In this document: piece by piece, positions 21,601 through 31,107 of the stretch
Layout of the letters: the number at the start of each line of letters is the position of its first letter
How positions within the stretch are numbered: the first letter of the stretch is position 1
DNA from: Rugalucina vietnamica
Lineage: Eukaryota; Mollusca; Bivalvia; Lucinida; Lucinidae
NCBI GenBank assembly: GCA_964017185.1
Contig: OZ024877.1
Coordinates: 2,706,006 to 2,770,005, forward strand
Direction: 5' to 3'
Length of the DNA: 64,000 bases
Program-made: the position numbers and the translations under genes
Notes under the pieces: generated by a model
Database searches by the model: none
Seen by the model: the letters and a program-made list of their open reading frames with translations, nothing else
Told to the model about the DNA's origin: nothing

Positions 21601-24462
21601 TATTGAGTAAGGTTTGTCAACACTCGGAGTAATTACAGCAAACAGTCATTGTAAAGTGACCCAGTAACTATACCACGCTTGAATAGTTGTAAAATCAGCT
21701 GATTGCAAAACAGGTCTGTTTTCGCGGCTCATTTAATTGGGGTAATTAAAAATTCCTTAAATGATTTTAATCGTTAAAACAGGTAAGATGTGTTTGTTCT
21801 TTTGTGTTTTGTTGAAAATTATTAACAAATTTTCCTGAATTAAAAAATAATGCAAGAGGAAAATATACATAAAATGTGCATGTACATGTATGTAAACTAA
21901 TTTTTATGGAGATGTGGCGTACAAGTTAAGCGTCGTAAAATGAACTGAATGTACATGACTGGGACACAAAACTTGTGTCGAGTTACCCGTTTTGTCGATT
22001 TAGGCATAGTTCGAGTTATGCATTGTTGAAATACAAAGTAAATATAGAGAAAACGATCGGGACCGGTCTTTAGATTCGACGTAAATGGTAGTATCAAGGT
22101 AAGCGTTGTCGAGGTAATGCGAGCCACCTGTATACTAAAGGACTTTGAAAACGCTTCACTATAAATTGACAGCAATGATGAGGCAAAGGGGGGGGGGGGG
22201 GGGGGCATGGACCAATCAAAGTGCACCTGAAATATTTTATCAAGTTTCCTATGTTGGTTGGTATCTACCTGTATGAGCATATTGAGAGGTAGTGTTTCAA
22301 CTCACAATGATTTATCTATCTCTATATACTGCCATATGCCCTCATGGACATTTTGGCAGGTTGTAGACTGGTATGTTCCATTTTGTTCTATTTCAGGGTG
22401 GTATCTACCTATATCAGCTGGTTGACTGGTATTTTGCAGCATTCTGTGTTGTAGTGATCTCATTCTTTGAGTGTTTCCTAGTGTCATGGGTCTATGGTAG
22501 GTAATACAATTTTGGCAATTTTTCTAAAGTTTTAAGACAGACTTGAGCGCACAATGTATATTCAAGTTAGGCTAGTCTATAATGGTGTATTTGTCTACTA
22601 TCAAAACAGACACAAGACAATACATTTATCTCTGTAAGAGAGTGACATAGATTGGTAACAGTGGTATTGAACTGGTATAATCATAAATCAGTTATACATT
22701 ATACAATGTACCATATTTCATGCAACTGTATGTTATGATTGCACTTATCCATGAACCATGGGATATCTCAGAATTTTCCCTCTAATTCTTTCACTATATT
22801 AAATTCTTGAAAGTGCTAGTTTGAAGTCCCCTTTGACCCAGCATTATTTATGTACCAGAATGTTTGAGATAGAATAATGTCATGATTATGTCAGAATGTG
22901 ATTATATTTGCAGGTACTGCAAGGTTTAGTAGAGATATAGAGTTGATGTTAGGTCACCCTCCCCCATTGTTGATCAGAGTCTGTTGGAGTTGTATTACAC
23001 CTCTTACTATGTTTGTAAGTTCTATTTTCCCATTCATATAATGATTGTAGTACAAGTATTTCAGAAATTGTGATAGTATCTGAGCATTTTAAAATGATTT
23101 AACCTTTATGAAGAAATAAAATCACCTTAAACTTACATGTGTTATTTCATTCCTGTGAAGCCTGTGTGGCGCAATGGTAATCAAGGTGTTCAGACTTTTC
23201 TGGTTTTGCAGTTGTCTGTTGAGACTTTAAACTGAGGTCCTGTCTCCATATGACCTTAACTGTTCATTGGGATTTTTAATGCAAACGCTACCATTTCATA
23301 TGAAATGACCACTCATGTTCATGTAAGTTCCTTTAAATACATAACAATACTCATAAGTCTGTATTTCAAACCTTTACAGATAGTGTTTATAGTGATGTGT
23401 TACCAGTATGAGCCCCCAACCTACGATGACTACACTTTATTATCCCTGGATAGCTAAAGTATTCTCTAACCTTGTGTTGCAGATAGTGTTTATAGTGATG
23501 TGTTACCAGTATGAGCCCCCGACCTATGATGACTACACCTATCCATGGATAGCTAAAGTATTCTCTAACCTTGTGTTACAGATAGTGTTTATAGTGATGT
23601 GTTACCAGTATGAGCCCCCGACCTATGATGACTACACCTATCCATGGATAGCTAAAGTATTCTCTAACCTTGTGTTACAGATAGTGTTTATAGTGATGTG
23701 TTACCAGTATGAGCCCCCGACCTATGATGACTACACCTATCCATGGATAGCTAAAGTATTTGGCAATATCCTAGCTGTGATACCTCTTATTCCATTACCA
23801 TTGTCTGTTGTTTATGAAATTTCCAGAGCTGAAGGAAATTTTTCACAGGTATGTATTATTTCCTCTGTATGAACCAGAAAATCAGTTTGAAAATGATCTG
23901 ATAGATTTCTGTGTCCAGTCTGTACATGTTTAATGTTAGCTTTTTAGCATTTTGTGTTATCGTCGGACTTCTGTGCTTTCATGGTCCATATTATACTGGA
24001 AATCACTCAAAATCATTATATTGGCTATATATATATTGGCTGTAGTATTCTGAATGCACCATGAAAACTGTTCTTCACTTTGAAATCAGGACAAATAAAT
24101 AGAGCATAAAGCTATTTTGATGAGATTTGGATATATTTTTAAAATGTAGAAAGAAATTGTTCTTTTATCAGTGAGATGCATGAATGGTTGTTCTACCTGC
24201 TACATAACTCTTGGTTTCTCAAATCAACCAATCAACCCTACGTTTTGAAAGGACTAGGACTTTGCTTCATCATATTGAACATCATATTGAAATCTATGTT
24301 TTACAGAAAATAAAGTATTTAATCCAGCCTGCTAGTGACTGGGGTCCGAGAGTAGCCAAGTGTCGAGATGAATATCAAATTACTGAGGATATACAGGCAG
24401 ACAATATGGCCGACACAATCAAACAAAAACTTCTTGGAGTAAGCACAAGGACAGGAATCTAA
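12699..24462 (+). CDS. SLC6 Na+/Cl- -dependent transporter, glycine-transporter-like
   Basis: A plasma-membrane symporter of the neurotransmitter:sodium symporter family. Exons: 12699-12918, 13305-13436, 13822-14110, 14713-14980, 15302-15405, 17449-17573, 18421-18533 or 18630-18742, 19124-19252, 22397-22496, 22914-23014, 23681-23848 (or from 23483/23582), 24307-24462. All have AG/GT borders and compatible phases and give ~634 residues plus a missing N-terminus. TM1 has [12 protein letters not shown] with Gly where monoamine carriers have Asp, so the substrate is probably an amino acid. The TM3-4 loop has [13 protein letters not shown] (disulfide pair) and four N-glycosylation sequons (NGT, NMT, NSS, NLT). 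[18 protein letters not shown] in TM6 and [12 protein letters not shown] before TM10 resemble GlyT1/GlyT2. Odd points: Asp instead of Asn at the Na1-site position (AADGFTS, exon 6), the duplicated TM8 exon, and the acceptor array in the TM11 exon. Introns are full of MITEs and Helentron-like DNA. Substrate is inferred from motifs only. Confidence 0.93.
13660..13800 (+). repeat. tRNA-derived SINE-like sequence in SLC6 intron
   Basis: TAGCATAGTGGTATAGCC resembles an A box and GGGTTTGATCCTGG a B box; the tail TAGGTCCTGTCTCC recurs near 23.2 kb. It ends just before the acceptor at 13,821. Too degenerate to call a tRNA gene. Confidence 0.4.
15430..16975 (+). mobile_element. Helentron-like element A2, two different tandem cores
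   Basis: Same ends as A1 (AGCTCGCCTGCACGAAGTGC ... CAGGCGAGCT, GCTGTCCTGCGACAGC, CTTA), lying in the intron after SLC6 exon 5. The left core has a ~147-bp unit (ATCTCATCAACTATAAAG landmark at 15,855, 16,002, 16,149 and 16,295). The right core is the ~168-bp unit of A1, about three copies. The left unit shares TGACCTTGACCTATATTTC and AAACCTTGCATA with the 147-bp unit of element C, although the ends of A and C are unrelated. Confidence 0.7.
17631..17872. mobile_element. M3 palindromic MITE in SLC6 intron
   Basis: Ends GGCCAGTTGTTCAAAAC and TTTTGAACAACTGGGCC are inverted repeats. The centre is a long inverted repeat with arms of ~45 bp around a single A; the arms differ by one base and one gap. 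The second copy is at 35.1 kb. The frame running from SLC6 exon 6 into this element is not coding. Confidence 0.8.
18421..18533 (+). CDS. SLC6 TM8 exon, copy a
   Basis: 113-nt exon (AG at 18,419-18,420, GT at 18,534). It encodes the loop and TM8 ending in LGIDSE, which carries the Leu/Asp/Ser positions of the Na2 site. With the single base from the previous exon it gives exactly 38 codons. Joining it to copy b would shift the frame because 113 is not a multiple of 3. Confidence 0.9.
18630..18742 (+). CDS. SLC6 TM8 exon, copy b (tandem duplicate)
   Basis: Also 113 nt, 96 nt after copy a, with its own AG and GT. It encodes the same 38 residues. The two copies differ at five bases (GGT/GGC, GCC/GCA, AAG/AAA, GCA/GCG, TTA/CTA), all synonymous. 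The flanking intron matches only for about ten bases (CAATTTTCAG) upstream and a few downstream, so similarity is limited to the exon and its acceptor. Confidence 0.88.
19421..21160 (+). mobile_element. Helentron-like element B1
   Basis: The left end AGCTCACCTGAGCCGAAGGCTC has a hairpin (GAGCCGAAGGCTC), then GTCCGTCCGTCGTCG. The right end is CAGGTGAGC, the palindrome GGACCATTGGTCC and CTGG. The core has long divergent repeats containing CTTCTTCTCTGAAACC and AGGTCAAGGTCATCTCTTGACCTTGG. It lies in the intron after SLC6 exon 8. Confidence 0.7.
21304..22130. mobile_element. MITE with CAGGTG ends and TA target site
   Basis: CAGGTGACTC at the left and GAGCCACCTG at the right are inverted, and both sides are flanked by TA, the target duplication of Tc1/mariner/pogo elements. 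No transposase frame inside. An 18-base G run lies just outside at 22,188-22,205. Confidence 0.6.
22188..22205 (+). repeat. G18 homopolymer
   Basis: Uninterrupted run of 18 G in the intron upstream of the exon at 22,397. Run length may be inaccurate in an assembly. Confidence 0.8.
23160..23330 (+). repeat. Possible SINE in SLC6 intron
   Basis: TGGCGCAATGGTAATC resembles a Pol III A box, followed by GAGACTTTAAACTGAGGTCC; related tails occur near 13.75 and 21.18 kb. Confidence 0.3.
23380..23779 (+). repeat. 99-bp tandem array of exon start plus splice acceptor
   Basis: Four head-to-tail copies begin with ATAGTGTTTATAGTG at 23,380, 23,483, 23,582 and 23,681. Copies 2-4 end with, or are preceded by, TTCTCTAACCTTGTGTTACAG (or TTGCAG), a good acceptor. 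Spacing is 103, 99 and 99 bp. The last copy runs into the rest of the exon (GNILAVIPL...). From acceptors 2, 3 or 4 the frame stays open, adding 66, 33 or 0 residues. From acceptor 1 a 4-nt length difference leads to TAA at 23,455-23,457 after 25 codons. Confidence 0.9.
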
Positions 24463-25649
24463 CCAAATATTATAGTGTTGAACCCAAATGAACAGTATTG
24501 ATTATGTTATGCCAAAGAGGTGTTGACTAGAGTGCCATATTTATGCAACAGTCATTTGTAACCGCAGCCTCTACAGGGCCATGTTAGTCATGGACTTTAT
24601 CACTCAGTTAATGGAATTACTGTATTAGTCGATTTCGACACATAACTCCCCATAATACTGGTTCAGTATCTAGCCCCGCTTGACCATTCAATCATCTCAT
24701 TGTGTGTTTGGTGCGGTGCTCCCTGCACGGGGTACATGTGAAAGAAGCAAATTTCTGCATGGGGCTGTGCCAGGTGATTTTCTTGTTCTCCTGTTTTTGC
24801 CCCACCTACTGATTAGCCTCTCTCATATGTGACGTTCTCTGAGATTTTCGGTCTTGTGGAGGTATGACGCTGACGTCACAAAACGTGAATTAAAGTTGAC
24901 GTCACAAATTTACATGCGACGTTAATTGGATTTTTGCGCACTCAGTCATTAATTTCTAAACGCTGCCTAATAGGACAGGTTGGATATTTCTAGCAAGACC
25001 TTCGCCATTTCCGATTCTATAATATTTAGACAACATTCACTGTGAATGACAACAGAACAGGATACGATAACTTTGTGTAACAAACGATTTTCCACGGGCA
25101 ATTTATTTCTTTACCAATTAAGAACCCTATGATGCAAACTGTGGGTGGTGCGTGTTTTCTCCATTTTTTCTTATTAATCGTTAGCGATAATTATTAAAAC
25201 TTTTGGACATGGATTACTAACATAATAAACATTGTAAAAATGTTAAAAAATAAATTTCCGACTTTGACTCCATAAGACCCAAAATGTCAGATACTGTCAC
25301 ATATGAGCTGAAATTATCTCCACAGGACTATAAAACAGTGAGTGGAGCTATTAATTCAGATCCAAACAGCTGTATTTCCACAAATCAAATGCTGGTACAT
25401 TAGCAGATCCTTTCAAGAAATAAAAGGGGTGTTGTTACTCTAGTACTAACCTATGTCAAGGACAACAATCAATCGCTCTGATGCTTCTCAGACCCAGAGG
25501 GACTGTGGTTACAATTGTCTTGTGCAGTATTGTTAAAGATGCATTTACTATGATCATTCTCTAGTTATCATATGTGCTATTTTAAAGAAATAAAAAGATA
25601 GAAAAAAAAAAGCTACAATGCTGGTTAAAATTGCCAGGTTATGGATATT
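24463..25649 (+). other. 3' UTR and downstream DNA of SLC6
   Basis: No further coding exon is seen. Possible AATAAA signals lie near 25,246, 25,415 and 25,588; which is used cannot be told. Two TGACGTCA motifs (about 24,870 and 24,899) occur within 40 bp. Confidence 0.45.
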
Positions 25650-26797
25650 ATCGCACCTGCTTATAGCAGGGTGCGATATAGGAGTCCAAATTTCCGTCCG
25701 TCCGTTCGTCCGTTCGTTCGTCCGTCCGTCAACATTTACGTCGAAGTTTGGTTTTCTCTACATAAGTGATAGCTAGGATTGTGAAACCTTGCATAGTAAT
25801 TGTCCTTGACATACCCTTCAAGCACGCACCTTGACCCGGTGCCCTTGACCTATATTTCACGGTCCATTGACTTTGTTAATTTTTACGTCGAAGTTCCGTT
25901 TTCTCTGTATCAGTGATAGCTGTGAGTGTGAAACCTTGCATGGTAATTGTCCTTGACATACCCTTCAAGCACGCACCTTAACCCGCTGACCTTGACCTAT
26001 ATTTTACGGTCCATTGACTTTGTTAATTTTTACGTCGAAGTTTGGTTTTCTCTGCATCAGTGATAGCTAGGATTGTGAAACCTTGCATAGTAATTGTCCT
26101 TGACATACCCTTCAAGCTTGCACCTTGACCTGGTGCCCTTGACCTATATTTCACGGTCCATTGACTTTGTTAATTTTTACGTCGAAGTTCCGTTTTCTCT
26201 GCATCTGTGATAGCTAGGATTGTGAAACCTTGCATAGTAATTGTCCTTGACATACCCTTCAAGCACGCACCTTGACCCGTTGACCTTGACCTATATTTCA
26301 CGGTCCATTGACTTTGTTAATTTTTACGTCAAAGTTCCGTTTTCTCTGTATCAGTGATAGCTGTGAGTGTGAAACCTTGCATAGTAAATGTCCTTGACAT
26401 ACCCTTCAAGCACGCACCTTGACCCGCTGACCTTGACCTATATTTCACGGTCCATTGACTTTGTTAATTTTTACGTCAAAGTTTGGTTTTCTCTGCATCA
26501 GTGATAGCTGTGAGTGTGAAACCTTGCATAGTAATTGTCCTTGACATACCCTTCAAGCACGCACCTTGACCCGCTCACGTTGACCTTTATTTCACAGTCC
26601 ATTGACTTTGTTAATTTTTACGTCAAAGTGTTTTTTTTTCTGCATCAGTGATAGCTGCAAGTGTGAAACCTTGCATAGTAAATGTCCTTCATATACCCTT
26701 TCTGAACACACCTGAACCTGGTGCCCTTGACCTATATTTCACGTTTTTAGTTATTTTGCCTGATGCAGGTGCGATATCGACCTCCGCGGAGTTCTTG
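25650..26797 (+). mobile_element. Helentron-like element C with exact 147-bp tandem core
   Basis: The left end ATCGCACCTGCTTATAGCAGGGTGCGAT is a hairpin, followed by a GTCCGTCCGTTCGTCC microsatellite. The right end is GCAGGTGCGATAT, the palindrome CTCCGCGGAG and TTCTTG. The landmark ACGTCGAAG/ACGTCAAAG recurs at 25,738, 25,885, 26,032, 26,179, 26,326, 26,473 and 26,620, a constant 147 bp. Many units hold TGACCTTGACCTATATTTC. Confidence 0.72.
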
Positions 26798-27092
26798 TAC
26801 AAACATAGTAGATGTACATAAGTAACTATGTTTTTCCGGGTCTCCAATCAGTTCTGATACAAACCATGAAGTTTGGCCACAGATGGCTATATTGTGATAT
26901 TTTAGATGTGAAACAGAAAATTTTACTATCCACACATGACAGAAACAGAGTTTGCTCACCTTCTTCTTGGTGGAAACTGGTTTAAAAACATTTATTGGTG
27001 CATTGGCAGGATCTGTTTAATACATTATTATTTCCTGTGTTTTAAATAGTATAATACCTTTATTTTTCTATTCACAGTTAGATAAAAGAATA

Positions 27093-27327
27093 GAGCCGCC
27101 TCGTGGGAAAACCAACAATGTGGTTTCCGAACAGGTCCGACACAAACCGGCCTGTACAAGCACAGAAAACAGCTAGAAGCTTGAAATTTCGGATTTAAGT
27201 AGAAGAGGAATTGTACTATCCGTGTAGCGAAAACAAAGGCGCTGATCAGCTTCGCGGTTACCGCGAAGCTGATCTGCGTCTTTGTTTTCGCATATGCAGA
27301 TTGTTGGTTTTCCCATGAGGCGGTTCA
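27093..27327. mobile_element. M1 MITE, full length
   Basis: GAGCCGCCTCGTGGGAAAACC to CCCATGAGGCGGTTCA. The central hairpin CGCTGATCAGCTTCGCGG is mirrored after TTACC. ACCAACAAT subfamily. Confidence 0.9.
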
Positions 27328-27485
27328 ATTATTCTGTATAGTTTTTGTGGAATCAGTATTTTTTATTTTTGCTTTTTTGTGTGTAAACGGTATACAGATC
27401 AACCTCATTATAAGCTATCTTTGTGTCCATGGGGACAGACTATAGTGAGGTATGTTAAAATGATGTTTGAACTGTAACAACAACA

Positions 27486-27721
27486 TGAGCCGCCTCATGG
27501 GAAAACCAACAATCTGCATAGGCGAAAACAAAGACGCAGATCAGCTTCGCGGTAACCGCGAAGCTGATCAGCGCCTTTATTTTCGCTACTCAGATAGTAC
27601 AATTCCTCCTCTACTTAACTCCGAAATTTCAAGCTTCTAGCTCTTTTCTGTTACTGTGCAGGCCGGTTTGTGTCAGACCTGTTCAAAAACCACATTGTAG
27701 GTTTTCCCACGAGATGGCTCA
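27486..27721. mobile_element. M1 MITE, full length, inverted relative to 27.1 kb
   Basis: The hairpin lies near the left end, the reverse of the neighbour 160 bp upstream. Termini TGAGCCGCCTCATGGGAAAACC and CCCACGAGATGGCTCA. Confidence 0.9.
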
Positions 27722-27933
27722 CATGTTATATAGCAGTGTTACAACCAAGGTATGCATTTAATATGAATTGTGTTTGTTCGACTGCTTTGATGTCAGAAGC
27801 TGATAGATATTTGTATTCATTTTTCATTATTATACACCATCCGTAGACAGATTTTAACAAATTTTAAAAAATGCAGAAGTTTAAAATTCAGGTCTTATTC
27901 AATGCAAATCATGTGTGTGATTCCAGCCATTAA

Positions 27934-28170
27934 TGAGCCGCGGCGCGAGAAAACCTGTCCAAGTGATTTCCGACCAGGTCTGACACAAGCTGATCTGCAC
28001 AGTCACAGAACCAGGCTAGAAGCTTGAAATTTTGGATTTAAGAAGAAGAAAAATTGTATTATCCTTGTAGCAAAAACAAAGGCGCTGATCAGCTTCGCAG
28101 TTACTGTGAAGCTGATCTGCGCCTTTGTTTTGGCATAGGCAAAAATCTGGTTTTCTCATGATACGGCTCA
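27934..28170. mobile_element. M1 MITE, full length (ACCGG-like subfamily)
   Basis: TGAGCCGCGGCGCGAGAAAACC to CTCATGATACGGCTCA; hairpin right of centre with two mismatches in the stem. Confidence 0.88.
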
Positions 28171-28253
28171 AATAATCATAGAAGAACAATCACTTTAGAA
28201 TATTTTGAAAAGAATTTTTTTTTCTGTGTTTGTTAGATTGTGTATGTTGAAAT

Positions 28254-28317
28254 CATTACGAAAACACTCCCATGTGATAATAGTGATATACAGATTTTTC
28301 TTAAGTTGTAAATATTG

Positions 28318-28354
<37 letters not shown>

Positions 28355-28544
28355 GTAGAAAATTCTTTTTATTTTTGCTCAAAACATAGATTGTGGGTTC
28401 AATTTGGAACCACCTCACCGAGTACCCACAATATATGTTTTGGAGCAAAACTAAGAAAAATAGGTATACCCCTGCATACCCCAGTTTTGCTATATAAAAG
28501 TTGGGTATAAGGGGGTTATACATTACACGGACATGTTTTCCTGA
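28254..28544. mobile_element. M2 MITE with long A run
   Basis: Left end CATTACGAAAACACTCCCATG, right end ACACGGACATGTTTTCCTGATG (imperfect inverted repeats). The centre pairs AAAACATAGATTGTGGGT with ACCCACAATATATGTTTT. An A run of about 33 bases (28,318-28,350) interrupts the left half. Confidence 0.8.
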
Positions 28545-28596
28545 TGTTACACCCGTAAGTCTACACATTGTATGCAATTATGTTTGAAAATGACTG

Positions 28597-28828
28597 GCTA
28601 TATATGAGAAAACCAACAATCTGCATAGGCAAAAACAAAGACGCAGATCAGCTTCGCGGTCACCGCGAAGCTGATCAGCGCCTTTGTTTTCGCCATTCGG
28701 ATACTATAATTCCTCTTCTACTTAAAACCGAAATTTCAAGCTTCTAGCTCTTTTCTGTGCTTGTACAGGCCAGTTTGTGTCGGATCTGTCCGGAACCCAC
28801 ATTGTTGGTTTTCCCACGAGGGGGCTCA
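28597..28828. mobile_element. M1 MITE, full length, degraded left end
   Basis: The left terminus is reduced to CTATATATGAGAAAACC; the perfect hairpin CAGCTTCGCGGTCACCGCGAAGCTG and the right end GAGGGGGCTCA are kept. Confidence 0.85.
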
Positions 28829-28944
28829 TATATAGCTGTACATGTGCATTTATCAATTTTATTTCCGTACATACAGGTAGGCTAAATTGCATGTAGCTGT
28901 TATGTATAAAATACATACATACATGTATGAAATACATACACGCT

Positions 28945-29080
28945 CGCCGAGGCGGTTCTAACGTGTACCCACAATCTATGTTTTGAGCAAAAATAAGAAA
29001 AATATCAAAATTTTTCAGCTAAAAAATTTAAATTTTTAAAGCTCAAAAATCCTATGTATATTGCATGGGCAAGTTTTCGT
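28945..29080. mobile_element. M2 MITE, half copy
   Basis: Starts at the centre (GAGGCGGTTCTAACGTGTAC) and runs to GGGCAAGTTTTCGTAATG; the other half is missing. Confidence 0.7.
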
Positions 29081-29156
29081 AATGTATTTCCGTACATACA
29101 GGTAGGCTAAATTGCATGTAGCTGTTATGTATGAAATAACTGTACATGTAGCTAGA

Positions 29157-29411
29157 CATTACGAAAACTTGCCCATGTGATATACAGAGATTTTATAGCT
29201 GTAAAAAATAACAAATTTTCTGCAGAAAAAAAATGATATTTTTCTTATTTTTGCTCAAAACATAGATTGGCGAGGCGTTCCTAATGAGTACCCACAATCT
29301 ATGTTTTGGAGCAAAAATAAGAAAAATAGGTGTACCCCTGCATACCCCAGTTTTACTATATAAAAGTGGGGTATGCAGGGGTATTCATTTCATGGACATG
29401 TTTTCCTGATG
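29157..29411. mobile_element. M2 MITE, nearly full length
   Basis: CATTACGAAAACTTGCCCATG to CATGGACATGTTTTCCTGATG. The centre has lost part of the loop (GATTGGCGAGGCGTTCC). Confidence 0.82.
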
Positions 29412-29527
29412 ATATAAAGCTGTAAATGTGCATAATGCATATGACAATTTTATTTTGTACATACAAATACACATAGACAGAATTGCTTTACTTGCCTTTG
29501 GTTCAGGCTGATCATGACAAATATTTT

Positions 29528-29761
29528 AGCCTGTTCGTGAGAAAACCAACAATTTGGGCTCTGACCAGGTCCGACACAAACAGGGCTGTACAGTCACAGA
29601 AGATGGATAGAGGCTGAAAATTTTGGATTTAGAAATAAGGGGAATTATACTATCCAGGTAGCAAAAATACAGGTGCTAATCAGCTTCGCAGTTACTGCGA
29701 AGCTGGTCTGCGCCTTTGTTTTCGCCTATGCAGATTGTTGGTTCTTCCATGCGTCGGTTCA
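29528..29761. mobile_element. M1 MITE, full length
   Basis: AGCCTGTTCGTGAGAAAACC to CCATGCGTCGGTTCA with hairpin CAGCTTCGCAGTTACTGCGAAGCTG. Confidence 0.87.
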
Positions 29762-31073
29762 TTTTCAATACTGTAAATCCGAAATTTTTCGTGTGACTTT
29801 TTATTTGGTCAGTTTTCTATTTCCGAATTATTAACGAGTTAAGGAATTCATGAGGGTGTACTGATTCAATTTATAAAGTTTTAAGTAAACCTTTATTAGA
29901 GCGAACTTAAAATTCAGGAGGAAACAAATTTGTTAATATTCGAAAAAAATAAGTTCTCGTGAATATTTCCAAACTTACAGTATTAGAAATAATAAATTTC
30001 TTTTAATTTATTTACAATTTTGTGGCAGCTATTAGTATAGAGTCCAAAGCTTGACAATTGTTATTTTCCAATTATTTTGTTTCTGATTATACATATTATC
30101 TTATAGTGAATTTGCTGTTTATAGTGTTAAGTATGACTTATATTTTTATGATAGATTTTGTTGTAGCAGAAAGTGTGAAAAAAAAAAAGTTGTAGATACA
30201 CCACTTACAGTCCGATACAAAACCTAAACAGGTAATCACAATAATAATTCTTTAAAATTATCTCCATTTCTTGGTTGTTAGAGCGAACTTTTCTTCAGAT
30301 TTTAACTCAAATATTTAAGTTATTTCTAAAATTTGCAAGTATTACAAAATAAGACAATTTTAATGTAAATGGATTATTACTTTTCGCTCCCCCACTCTTC
30401 TTCAAACCATGTGCGTACCAATTTCTAGACGATGCGTGCCAAGAAATTTGATTGTAAACGATGAATAAAAGTCATATCTTTCAAGGAAGTTGTCATGACA
30501 TGACAAAATTCTGATAAGATGGCGATACATGTTTTAAAATTATGAATTTCACATTTTTGAGGCCCAAAAATGAATTTTACCCATCTCGCAACGCTGTTCA
30601 GTGACTGTCCACCATATTGAATAAAGCTCTTGTCGCGTGGTATCTCACGAGATTGTTTATGTGATGCAAAACCGTTCGAATTTCAAAGAAACGAAAGAAA
30701 CAGTTGCAGCTTTTGACTGATTCTGGAGAAAAGAAAAATGATGTGATTAAGTTATTTTTTCATAACCTGTTTAGGCTGATTAAGGTGGCAGTATGGATAT
30801 CTAAAGCATAAAAATCTGTGGTCATTTATATTTAGTTTACATGATAGTGAGTTGATTATAGTATACCTATTGTCTGATGCCAGATCATCCACATAGAAGA
30901 TTGAGCTCTGTGTAGCCATGGGCATAAATGTTTTGTTAGAGTCACACAAACGCCTTCAGAGTTAGATTTTCTTGATGGCTTAAAACACTTGCAGACTTTG
31001 AATGAGGAATGGTGTCTAAGTTCACCAAAGCTGGTGATAAATTTTGGACATGATTGATTTAGTTTTTGTTGAC
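29762..31073. other. Intergenic DNA, no gene seen
   Basis: No supported ORF or known repeat. Confidence 0.35.
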
Positions 31074-31107
31074 CATTACGAAAACACGCCCATGTAATAT
31101 ATTGATT

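Noticed and set aside
25735-26750. Regular repeats that could suggest a CRISPR array
   Set aside because: Units are contiguous with no unique spacers, the host is a eukaryote, and the array lies inside a transposon-like element.
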